NCBI GenBank assembly: GCA_002431285.1
Contig: DJEF01000027.1
Coordinates: 1 to 32,205 of the forward strand
Source of the DNA: Ruminococcaceae bacterium UBA5905
GTDB taxonomy: Bacteria; Bacillota; Clostridia; Oscillospirales; Acutalibacteraceae
DNA length: 32,205 bases
Direction of reading: 5' to 3'
In this document: positions 7,438-13,324 of the stretch, piece by piece
Numbering within the stretch: position 1 is the first letter of the stretch
How the letters are laid out: each line of letters starts with the position of its first letter
The notes under the pieces: generated by a model
Database searches by the model: none
Told to the model about the DNA's origin: nothing
The model's input: only the letters and a program-made list of their open reading frames with translations
Program-made: the position numbers and the translations under genes

Positions 7438-9216
7438 ATGACCAATAACAAGACGGTTCTCGACTGGATCGAGGAGAAAAAGGCGCTGGTCTGCCCCGAT
7501 AAGGTGATGTGGATCGACGGCAGCGAGGAGCAGCTGGACGAGCTGCGCAAGATCGCCGTGGAGACCGGCGAGATGATCAAGCTCAACGAGGAGAAGCTGC
7601 CCGGCTGCTATCTGCACCGCACGAAGCCCAACGACGTGGCCCGTGTGGAGGATCGCACCTTCATCTGCTCCCGCAAAGAGGAGAATGCTGGCCCCACCAA
7701 CCACTGGTGTGAGCCTCAGGAGATGTACAAGCGGCTGTACGACATCGCCCGCGGCAGCTACAAGGGTCGCACCATGTATATCATCCCCTTCTCCATGGGC
7801 CCCATCGGCTCGCCTCTGGCGAAGATCGGTATTGAGATCACCGACTCCATCTATGTGGTGCTGAACATGGCCATCATGACCCGGGTGGGCCAGAAAGTGC
7901 TGGATACCCTGGGCGACAGCAACGACTGGGTGCGCGGTTTCCACGCCTCCTGCGACATCGACCCGGAGAAGCGGTATATCTGCCAGTTCCCCGAGGACAA
8001 CGCCATTATTTCCGTCAACTCCGCCTACGGCGGCAACGTGCTGCTGGGCAAGAAGTGCTTTGCCCTGCGCATCGCCTCCTATCAGGGCTGGAAAGAGGGC
8101 TGGATGGCCGAGCATATGCTGATCCTGGGCCTGCAGAATCCCCAGGGCGAGATTCACTATATCGCCGCCGCGTTCCCCTCTGCCTGCGGCAAGACCAACC
8201 TGGCCATGCTCATCCCGCCGGAGTATCTGCGTAAGAAGGGCTACAAGATCTGGACGGTGGGCGACGACATCGCTTGGATGCGCATCGGCGCCGACGGCCG
8301 CCTGTATGCCATCAACCCGGAGAACGGTTTCTTCGGCGTGGCGCCCGGCACCAACGCCCATTCCAACTTCAATGCTCTGGAGTCCACCAAGAAGAACACC
8401 ATCTTCACCAACGTGGCGCTGAATCTGGACGACAACACCGTGTGGTGGGAGGGTCTGAACAAAGACCTGCCCCAGAACTGCATCGACTGGAAGGGCAACA
8501 AGTGGGATCCGTCCAAGTTCGACAAGAAGGACAAATCCACCTACGCCGCCCATCCCAACTCCCGGTTCACGGCTCCCGCCAAGAACTGCCCCTGCATCTC
8601 CGACGAGTTTGACAAGGGCGCCGGGGTGCCGATCTCTGCCATCATCTTCGGCGGCCGCCGCGCCAAGTGCGCGCCGCTGGTCTATCAGTCCCGCGACTGG
8701 GAGAACGGCGTGTTCATCGGCTCCGCCATGGCCAGCGAGACCACCGCGGCGGCGGCGGGCGCGGTCGGCGTGGTGCGCCGGGATCCCATGGCGATGCTGC
8801 CCTTCTGCGGCTATCACATGGGCGACTATTTCCAGCACTGGCTGGATATGGGCAAGAAGCTGGGTGACAAGGCGCCGAAGATCTTCAACGTCAACTGGTT
8901 CCGTACCGATGACGACGGCAACTTCATCTGGCCGGGCTTCGGCGACAATATGCGTGTGCTGAACTGGATCGTGGATCGCTGCGAGGGCAAGGCAGACGCC
9001 ACCGAGACCGCCATCGGCTATGTGCCGAAGCCGGAGGACATCGACCTGACCGATCTGGACATGGATATGGATACCCTCAAGAGCATCCTGACCGTGGATC
9101 ACGACGTCTGGACGAAGGAAGCTGCCGAGATCGAGGAGCACTACAAGAAGTTTGGCGACAAGCTGCCTGCCGAGCTGCGGCATCAGCTGGAGATCCTCAA
9201 AAAGAATCTGGGCTAA
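7438..9216 (+). CDS. pckG: Phosphoenolpyruvate carboxykinase (GTP)
   Basis: The 592-aa enzyme interconverts oxaloacetate plus GTP with phosphoenolpyruvate, CO2 and GDP in the cytoplasm. The class-specific P-loop FPSACGKTN is at residues 246-254, with the reactive Cys250 of the GTP-dependent class. WTVGDDIAWM (metal/kinase-2 motif), the NHWCEP region near the N-terminus and IFGGRRAKCAPLV are also typical. Length is normal for the GTP class and distinguishes it from the shorter ATP-dependent PckA. AAAGGAG precedes the ATG. In fermentative Clostridia the enzyme often runs in the carboxylating direction, making oxaloacetate for succinate or aspartate and conserving GTP; that direction is inferred here. 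It is transcribed alone. Confidence 0.97.
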   Translation: MTNNKTVLDWIEEKKALVCPDKVMWIDGSEEQLDELRKIAVETGEMIKLNEEKLPGCYLHRTKPNDVARVEDRTFICSRKEENAGPTNHWCEPQEMYKRLYDIARGSYKGRTMYIIPFSMGPIGSPLAKIGIEITDSIYVVLNMAIMTRVGQKVLDTLGDSNDWVRGFHASCDIDPEKRYICQFPEDNAIISVNSAYGGNVLLGKKCFALRIASYQGWKEGWMAEHMLILGLQNPQGEIHYIAAAFPSACGKTNLAMLIPPEYLRKKGYKIWTVGDDIAWMRIGADGRLYAINPENGFFGVAPGTNAHSNFNALESTKKNTIFTNVALNLDDNTVWWEGLNKDLPQNCIDWKGNKWDPSKFDKKDKSTYAAHPNSRFTAPAKNCPCISDEFDKGAGVPISAIIFGGRRAKCAPLVYQSRDWENGVFIGSAMASETTAAAAGAVGVVRRDPMAMLPFCGYHMGDYFQHWLDMGKKLGDKAPKIFNVNWFRTDDDGNFIWPGFGDNMRVLNWIVDRCEGKADATETAIGYVPKPEDIDLTDLDMDMDTLKSILTVDHDVWTKEAAEIEEHYKKFGDKLPAELRHQLEILKKNLG

Positions 9217-9234
9217 GCCGCTCGCTAAATCAAC

Positions 9235-9275
9235 AAATCGTCCGGGGCACTTATTGTGCCCCGGACGATTTCATT
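9235..9275 (+). terminator. Terminator of pckG
   Basis: A 16-bp perfect stem (9235-9250 with 9256-9271) with a TTATT loop starts 18 bases after the stop codon. Flanking A and T runs are within the stem, so it may work in both directions and also end the minus-strand XRE gene. Confidence 0.9.
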
Positions 9276-9356
9276 TGTACCGAAAACGGATAGCTCGGCC
9301 GGTTTTCCTCCGACCGGCGCGCTGCTCCGTACCCGCAGTCGCGGCAGCCCCGGAAC

Positions 9357-9587
9357 TTACGGTTCTTTACGCCGCCGGGAGGGCGGATAGGGACGGGGCT
9401 CATCCGTCAACTCCAGAATGTAGTCGGTGGAGGTTTCCAGCAGCTCCGCCAGCCGGATGAGGATATCCATGGGCAATCCCCGCTGCCCGTTTTCGTATTG
9501 GCTGTAGGTGTTTTGCCGGATATGCAGCTGGGTTGCCAGCTGCTGCTGGGTCAAATCCTTATCTTCCCGTATATCCCGCAGGCGCAC
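9357..9587 (-). CDS. Small XRE-family transcriptional regulator
   Basis: The 76-aa protein is a single Cro/C1-type helix-turn-helix domain: LRDIREDKDLTQQQLATQLH, then RQNTYSQYENGQRGLPMDIL with the recognition helix, and LAELLETSTDYILELTD. A proline- and arginine-rich tail follows. A GTG start at 9587 is chosen because GGGGGGAG precedes it directly; the frame continues upstream only into the promoter region. It is divergent from the TM2 gene. The shared promoter region contains two 17-bp imperfect palindromes, so the protein is likely an autorepressor that also controls the TM2 gene. That regulatory link is inference from the layout. Confidence 0.82.
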   Translation of the reverse strand: MRLRDIREDKDLTQQQLATQLHIRQNTYSQYENGQRGLPMDILIRLAELLETSTDYILELTDEPRPYPPSRRRKEP

Positions 9588-9617
9588 AGTCGCTCCCCCC
9601 TCTGCGTATAGTATAAG

Positions 9618-9634
9618 TATCGCAGAGTGAGATA
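9618..9634. promoter_or_regulatory. Putative operator O1 of the XRE regulator
   Basis: TATCGCAGAGTGAGATA is an imperfect 17-bp palindrome with half-site TATCnCA. It lies immediately upstream of the probable -10 (TATACT, minus strand, 9615-9610) of the XRE gene. Its centre is 25 bp from that of O2. Confidence 0.5.
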
Positions 9635-9663
9635 TTGACATATATCGCAAATTGTGATAATAT
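9635..9663 (+). promoter_or_regulatory. Promoter of the TM2 gene with overlapping operator O2
   Basis: TTGACA (9635-9640) and TAATAT (9658-9663) are 17 bases apart. The spacer and -10 overlap TATCGCAAATTGTGATA (9643-9659), a near-perfect 17-bp palindrome that shares the half-site of O1. Confidence 0.72.
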
Positions 9664-9685
9664 GGCACAAAAGGGAGGGAACGCC

Positions 9686-9985
9686 ATGGCTGCGCCACCA
9701 AAGAACCGACCCGTGGTGCAACCGACGCAGACCGCCGGGTCCCAGCAAGTATTCCCTTGCTTCCAGACGGACGGCGAATCCTACATCCCCGCCGGGCGAT
9801 GGAAACACAAATGGGTCGCCTGGTTTCTGTGCCTGTTTCTGGGGCTGGTGGGCGCCCACAAGTTCTATGAGGAGGACATCCCCGCCGGCATTGTGTACCT
9901 ATGCACCGGTGGAATGTGCGGCATCGGCTGGATGGTGGATTTAATCCTGTTGCTGCGCAAACCCAATCCATATCGAGTGATATAA
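9686..9985 (+). CDS. TM2-domain membrane protein
   Basis: The 99-aa protein has a polar proline-rich N-terminus of about 45 residues and a TM2 domain. The domain starts at KHKWVAWFLCLFLGLVGAHK (first membrane helix), continues with FYEEDIPAGIVYL, and ends in a second helix (GIGWMVDLILLL). TM2 proteins are small two-helix membrane proteins of unknown biochemical function. The start at 9686 is preceded by GGGAGGGA; the upstream in-frame ATG codons lie in the promoter or directly behind it. It is divergent from the XRE regulator with paired operators between them and has its own terminator. Confidence 0.87.
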   Translation: MAAPPKNRPVVQPTQTAGSQQVFPCFQTDGESYIPAGRWKHKWVAWFLCLFLGLVGAHKFYEEDIPAGIVYLCTGGMCGIGWMVDLILLLRKPNPYRVI

Positions 9986-9988
9986 ATC

Positions 9989-10031
9989 GCCCCCAGCTAC
10001 CGAAAAGAGCGGTATCCGGGGGCAATTTTTT
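9989..10031 (+). terminator. Terminator of the TM2 gene
   Basis: A 14-base arm (9989-10002) pairs with two internal mismatches with 10010-10023, and AATTTTTTG follows. It begins a few bases after the stop codon. Confidence 0.88.
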
Positions 10032-10163
10032 GCCTCAAAATGCCACTAACCGTACAAATCAAGTGAACTATACAGTTGGTTATATTTCTTCTCGTCGATA
10101 CACGCGTCGGCGGACTCCACAATACCGCCCGCGCACAGCGATAGAGGGCATTCCGTTTCCGGC

Positions 10164-10259
10164 GCCTGCCGCAACGCCTGCCGCAACGTCTGCCGGAGCG
10201 TTTGCCGGAGCGTTTGCCGGAGCGTCTGCCGGAGCATCTGCCGGAGCGCCTGTCGCATC
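10164..10259. repeat. Eight 12-bp tandem repeats
   Basis: Eight units of 12 bases with consensus GnCTGCCGGAGC follow without gaps; the two outer pairs use CGCAAC or CGCATC at their ends. On the minus strand one frame reads as repeated LRQT or LRQA and another as APAD/APAN. The frame ending at 10046 (minus) could in principle code a small repeat protein with tail KKYNQLYSSLDLYG, but no start with a well-placed ribosome binding site is seen. Confidence 0.85.
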
Positions 10260-10297
10260 CTCCCGGAGCCGCGCCCGCGGCACCGCAAAGGCATCGC

Positions 10298-10345
10298 CGC
10301 CACTGGGATCACCCGCCACTGAGATCACCCGCCACCGGGATCGCC
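10298..10345. repeat. Three 16-bp tandem repeats
   Basis: Three units of CGCCACTGGGATCACC, each with zero to three differences, follow directly on one another, 38 bp after the 12-bp array. The whole stretch 10032-10527 has no gene I can support. Confidence 0.8.
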
Positions 10346-10527
10346 CACCGCCCGGAAACTCTCCGCCGCCAGCCCTGTGAACACTGCCGCAGGCAACCTC
10401 CCCCCGGCAACTGCGTTACTCTCTGCGACGGGCACCCGTCCCGGCTTTCGGCCCGGATGAACGCCAAAGGCGACCGGGGCACACGCCCGCTCCCACACCG
10501 AAATACGCGCCGAATAGCAACAGGTAC

Positions 10528-10556
10528 TTGACTTTTTTATCGAAAAACGGTATACT
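10528..10556 (+). promoter_or_regulatory. Promoter of the DUF2975-XRE operon
   Basis: TTGACT (10528-10533) and TATACT (10551-10556) are 17 bases apart, 36 bases before the DUF2975 start codon. Confidence 0.85.
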
Positions 10557-10592
10557 GGTGTGCATATTACTGGACGAGGAAGATGCAGACAG

Positions 10593-11048
10593 ATGAAACT
10601 GATCGGAAAAAACGGCCTGAGCCGTTGGATCGAACTGCTGATCACGGGGCTGCTGGTGGTGATCCCGCTGCTGGTGCTGACACTGCCCTTTACGATCACC
10701 TGGGTCACGGAGCGACCGCGGGGAGACGAATTCTATACCCGCTATTTGGTGACCCTCTCCTATTCCGGCATATTAGCGGAGCTGATCTTCTGGCAGGCGC
10801 GGCGTATCCTGTCCAATGTGAACCACAATCGGGTGTTTTCCTCCGATACGGTGCGCCGGATGCGGATCATGGCGGTGGAATGCATGGTGCTGGCGGCGGC
10901 GTATTTCGCCACCATGTTCTGGATGTCGAAATTCTTCATGGCGGTGCTGTTTGTGGTGTTTGTGCTGGCCGGGTGCGTGCTGCTGGTATTCGCCGAGCTG
11001 TTCCGACAGGCCAACGCCTATAAAGAAGAAAACGACATGACGATATAA
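10593..11048 (+). CDS. DUF2975-family membrane protein
   Basis: The 151-aa protein has four hydrophobic segments (about residues 15-35, 50-70, 92-110 and 112-133) and the layout of DUF2975 proteins: two N-terminal helices, the mid segment ARRILSNVNHNRVFSSDTVRR, then two helices and a charged tail. The NVNHNRVFSSDTVRRMR loop is the most conserved part of this family. Its biochemical role is unknown. It is followed 18 bases later by a YozG-like regulator, a pairing that is very common for DUF2975 in Firmicutes. The start at 10593 has GAGGA 12 bases upstream, somewhat far; an overlapping out-of-frame ATG at 10583 leads to no plausible protein. Confidence 0.85.
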   Translation: MKLIGKNGLSRWIELLITGLLVVIPLLVLTLPFTITWVTERPRGDEFYTRYLVTLSYSGILAELIFWQARRILSNVNHNRVFSSDTVRRMRIMAVECMVLAAAYFATMFWMSKFFMAVLFVVFVLAGCVLLVFAELFRQANAYKEENDMTI

Positions 11049-11066
11049 AGGTGGGCAGCGGTAGCG

Positions 11067-11291
11067 ATGGGTATTATGATCAATCTGGATGTGATGATGG
11101 CGCGGCGTAAGATCGGACTCACGGAGCTGTCCGACCGGGTGGGCATCACGCTGGCCAACCTCTCCATCCTCAAAAACAATCGGGCGAAAGCCATCCGCTT
11201 TTCCACGCTGGAGGCCATCTGCAAGGCGCTGGACTGCCAGCCCGGCGATATTCTGGAATATGTTCCCGACAAATCGGAGAAAAAAGATTGA
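11067..11291 (+). CDS. YozG-like XRE regulator paired with DUF2975
   Basis: The 74-aa protein is a compact helix-turn-helix domain of the HTH_26/YozG type: INLDVMMARRKIGLTELSDR, then VGITLANLSILKNNRAKAIR with the recognition helix, and FSTLEAICKALDCQPGDILE. It probably controls its own operon with the upstream DUF2975 gene; no operator palindrome is obvious at 10528-10592. AAGGTGG lies 12 bases before the ATG. A second in-frame ATG three codons in is an alternative start. A strong palindromic terminator follows 27 bases after the stop. Confidence 0.85.
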   Translation: MGIMINLDVMMARRKIGLTELSDRVGITLANLSILKNNRAKAIRFSTLEAICKALDCQPGDILEYVPDKSEKKD

Positions 11292-11317
11292 ACGGCTTCT
11301 CTTATCGGAATAGCCCA

Positions 11318-11363
11318 CTCAAAAGCCGGCAGGCATCGGCTCCGATGCCTGCCGGCTTTTGAG
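11318..11363. terminator. Long perfect palindromic terminator
   Basis: A 22-base arm (11318-11339) is perfectly complementary to 11342-11363. AAAA and TTTT lie inside the arms, giving a likely bidirectional terminator after the DUF2975-XRE operon. Confidence 0.88.
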
Positions 11364-11711
11364 GTGAAAGCGACAAGAATCTGAACCGTGAACTATCCCG
11401 TATTGACCGGTGCGCCGGTTTTTCGTGGTTTTCCCGTTATGTGCGGGGTCGTTCTATGCATTTTCCCACAAGAAGAAAGCAGACTGCTTTGATCGTCATG
11501 AAAAAAAGACCCCCGCGGAGGTCTTTTTTTATCACCGCCTGAACGTCGCTGCGCCCCCGGCGCCTTGGTTTGACCGGTGTACGGCACAGACCGGCCGTAC
11601 TGCTCACATCCGGCTCCGTCCCTATATGAACGCCGTCGTCCGCCGGGTGTTCATTTTGCTATTGTCGGGGGCTTTTGCGCGGTCTCCACATTCCGGGACG
11701 GTTCATGTCGG
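11364..11711. other. Gene-free stretch with two further terminator-like hairpins
   Basis: ACCGG-TGCG-CCGGT followed by a T-run is at 11406-11423. The symmetric hairpin 11501-11530 (AAAAAAAGACC with GGTCTTTTTTT) is a good bidirectional terminator that would end the minus-strand zinc-ribbon gene. I see no gene here. Confidence 0.65.
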
Positions 11712-11952
11712 TCAGCGCTGTCCGTCAAAGTCGGCGTACAGCTCGATTTTGCCGCATTGGGGACAGACCCTTGCCTTGAAGGGCATAGCGGCTCGTCGCT
11801 TCGCACGGGATCCCGAGAAAGCTGTTTTTCCGGCCCATCGGGATATTGACCAACAGATCGACCCGCTGCTTGACATCGACCTCGAAAGGATGCTTGCCGC
11901 TGATCGAGCAGTTTTCGATCATATCGCAATGGCAATCGCTACATTTTTTCAT
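11712..11952 (-). pseudogene. Frameshifted small zinc-ribbon protein gene
   Basis: A start codon at 11952 with AAGGAG eight bases upstream opens a frame reading MKKCSDCHCDMIENCSISGK, then HPFEVDVKQRVDLLVNIPMG and RKNSFLGIPCEATSRYA. Near 11777-11785 the sense switches by one base to FKARVCPQCGKIELYADFDGQR, which ends at a TGA (11714-11712). Together they give a coherent protein of about 80 residues with two CxxC pairs (CSDC and CPQC), as in small zinc-ribbon nucleic-acid-binding-like proteins. The total of 241 bases is 3n+1, so one base has been gained or two lost. The original frame instead runs into …QGKGLSPMRQNRAVRRL and loses the second knuckle. It may be a true pseudogene or a sequencing error. 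The exact family name is not certain to me. Confidence 0.72.
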
Positions 11953-11988
11953 TTCGGGTGCTCCTTTTCGGGAAATGAACGGTTAATT

Positions 11989-12339
11989 TTACCTGCCTGC
12001 ATTTTCTGCTTTTACAGCGTCGATTTCCACCCGATAAAGCAGTCTCACTTTTAACGGTCTCTTCGTTAAAAACTCTGCCTTTTCATCCATCGTCGTCCTT
12101 GGATGTTGGTATAGATCCGCTCCTACAACAACAGGCCCATCAACGATATACACATATCCTTTTTCGGTTCCGTTATGACGAATTACTCCATTATCGTCAT
12201 ATTCTAAACAACTTGGCTGATGCGAAAACGCTTCCGCAAGTTCTTTCCACGGTGTAATGGTGCTGTTTGCTCTTAGTTCCGAGAAAATTTTATTAGAACC
12301 ATGATACCAAACCCCATCCGGTTGTATTTCTATTTTCAT
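11989..12339 (-). CDS. Orphan protein, possibly ADP-ribosyltransferase-fold (Arr-like)
   Basis: The 116-aa product starts MKIEIQPDGVWYHGSNKIFS and continues with a segment STITPWKELAEAFSHQPSCL, a central strand GYVYIVDG, and the end block RTTMDEKAEFLTKRPLKVRL. The opening YHGS, the LAEAFSHQPS segment, the YVYIV strand and the xxRPLKV end are reminiscent of small ADP-ribosyltransferase-fold proteins such as rifampin-modifying Arr, but the resemblance is by eye only and I would not assign activity. The start at 12339 has GGAGGAG seven bases upstream; a GTG five codons earlier is less likely because it lies inside that site. The gene is clearly richer in A and T than its surroundings and lies on the 3' side of a tRNA gene next to tRNA-derived repeats, which suggests horizontal acquisition. 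No partner gene is evident. Confidence 0.75.
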   Translation of the reverse strand: MKIEIQPDGVWYHGSNKIFSELRANSTITPWKELAEAFSHQPSCLEYDDNGVIRHNGTEKGYVYIVDGPVVVGADLYQHPRTTMDEKAEFLTKRPLKVRLLYRVEIDAVKAENAGR

Positions 12340-12550
12340 AAGATTCTCCTCCACCGATGCAAATGGTTACTTTCCCACCAATAGAAGTTTGTCACCAAGT
12401 TCATTTTCTTTCAAAACACCATCTCGGCGATCATTATAAAGGATTTGACGAACGATTGCAATGCACTATGAATAAAATGCATTCTTTTCTATGCCGCAGG
12501 CATATCCTTTATCGAAGATAGTTTCTGTGTTGCAAAGGGACAAATTTTTA
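12340..12550. other. AT-richer intergenic stretch
   Basis: Upstream of the orphan gene, this stretch has lower GC than its surroundings. No gene or RNA is visible; it probably contains the orphan gene's promoter, which I cannot place firmly. It ends at the first tRNA-derived tandem repeat. Confidence 0.5.
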
Positions 12551-12730
12551 AAGCAAAAGAGACACCACGTCTGTGGTGTCTCTTTTGCTTGGCCCGCCCG
12601 GAGGAATTCTCGACATTCAAAGCTGTCGCTTTGAAGTCGGTCAAGTTTTCTTTTCCCCGCCGCGACTTTCCCCCGCCGGTTCCTGCCGTCGAAAACTCGC
12701 GGGGGGTTCTGCTCACCCGCCGACCCCACA
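12551..12730. repeat. Tandem repeat unit 1 (180 bp) with tRNA-Arg 3' end
   Basis: The unit consists of a perfect hairpin (AAAAGAGACACCAC / GTGGTGTCTCTTTT, 12551-12590), then 20 bases matching the 3' end of the adjacent tRNA-Arg (12590-12609, one difference), then about 120 bases unique to the repeat. The latter contain a second small hairpin (TTCAAAGC / GCTTTGAA on the minus strand). The next copy begins exactly 180 bases later and aligns without gaps, with only scattered substitutions. Confidence 0.92.
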
Positions 12731-12910
12731 AAATATAAGAGACACCACGCTTGTGGTGTCTCTTATATTTTGCCCGCCCGGAGGGATTCTCGACATTCAA
12801 AGCTGTCGCTTTGAAGTCGGTCAAGTTTTCTTTTCCTCACCGCGACTTTCCCCCGCCGATTCCTGCCGTCGAAAACTTGCAGGGGGTTCTGCTCACCCGC
12901 CGACCCCACA
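12731..12910. repeat. Tandem repeat unit 2 (180 bp) with tRNA-Arg 3' end
   Basis: This is the same structure as unit 1. The hairpin arms have compensatory changes (AATATAAGAGACACCAC / GTGGTGTCTCTTATATT), so pairing is kept. The tRNA-derived part (12770-12789) has lost one C of the CCA. Unit 2 is followed in register by a third hairpin (12911-12950) and then by the intact tRNA gene. Confidence 0.92.
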
Positions 12911-12950
12911 AAGCAAAAGAGACACCACGGATGTGGTGTCTCTTTTGCTT
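12911..12950 (-). terminator. Terminator of tRNA-Arg
   Basis: Immediately 3' of the tRNA CCA on the minus strand, AAGCAAAAGAGACACCAC pairs perfectly with the complementary arm and the transcript continues GCTTTGTGG. It is the parent form of the hairpins in the two tandem repeats. Confidence 0.82.
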
Positions 12951-13026
12951 GGCCCGCCCGGAGGGATTCGAACCCCCGGCCTTTGGAATCGGAATCCACT
13001 GCGATATCCAGCTTCGCCACGGGCGG
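12950..13026 (-). tRNA. tRNA-Arg (anticodon CCG)
   Basis: On the minus strand a 77-base cloverleaf folds cleanly: acceptor CCGCCCG/CGGGCGG (seven pairs) with discriminator G and an encoded CCA; D stem GCGA/TCGC; anticodon loop TTCCGAT with anticodon CCG (12992-12990); T loop TTCGAAT with stem GGGGG/CCCTC. The outermost anticodon-stem pair is a G·A mismatch. The anticodon reads CGG, an arginine codon. The 3' end is repeated twice downstream in the tandem repeats. Confidence 0.93.
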
Positions 13027-13055
13027 ATATACCTGTGCCCCGAAAGCACTGGCTT

Positions 13056-13084
13056 ATTATACACCGAAACACGGACAAATGCAA
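13056..13084 (-). promoter_or_regulatory. Promoter of tRNA-Arg
   Basis: On the minus strand TTGCAT (13084-13079) and TATAAT (13061-13056) are 17 bases apart, 30 bases before the tRNA 5' end. The stretch 13085-13324 before the glycosidase gene holds no gene; a short CCGCCG/CGGCGG hairpin lies just before the ribosome binding site. Confidence 0.85.
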
Positions 13085-13324
13085 GAGAAATTTTGAAGTT
13101 TTTTGCATTTCCGGTGAACAAAGCCGTCCCCGCCGCCGGTTTTTTCGATCCGCGTCGGCACCGATCGCGTTCCACCGGAAAAACGCCGGGTAAAAAATGG
13201 CGGGAAACGGACAAAAATCCAGCAAAAACACGCAAAATTCCTCTTTTCTTTTTGCCCATACTATGGTATGATTTCCCTGCAAATACCGCCGCAGATTCGG
13301 CGGAAAAAAGGGGAATTACATTTC

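Noticed and set aside
7315..9183. Long minus-strand open frame (622 codons) opposite pckG
   Set aside because: It is the antisense shadow of a GC-rich gene: composition rich in His, Gly, Gln and Val, no ribosome binding site, no family resemblance.
10046..10312. Small minus-strand repeat protein (LRQT repeats)
   Set aside because: No well-spaced ribosome binding site, and the frame is explained by the 12-bp tandem array; noted with the repeat instead.
12590..12789. Two further tRNA genes in the repeats
   Set aside because: Only the last 20 bases of the tRNA are present; D and anticodon arms are missing.
12551..12970. CRISPR array
   Set aside because: There are only two full units of 180 bp with tRNA and terminator content; no short repeats with unique spacers and no cas genes.
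12489..13193. Overlapping open frames on both strands through the 180-bp repeats
   Set aside because: The repeat period is a multiple of three, so any frame stays open across copies. The frames include terminator hairpins and tRNA sequence and have no ribosome binding site.
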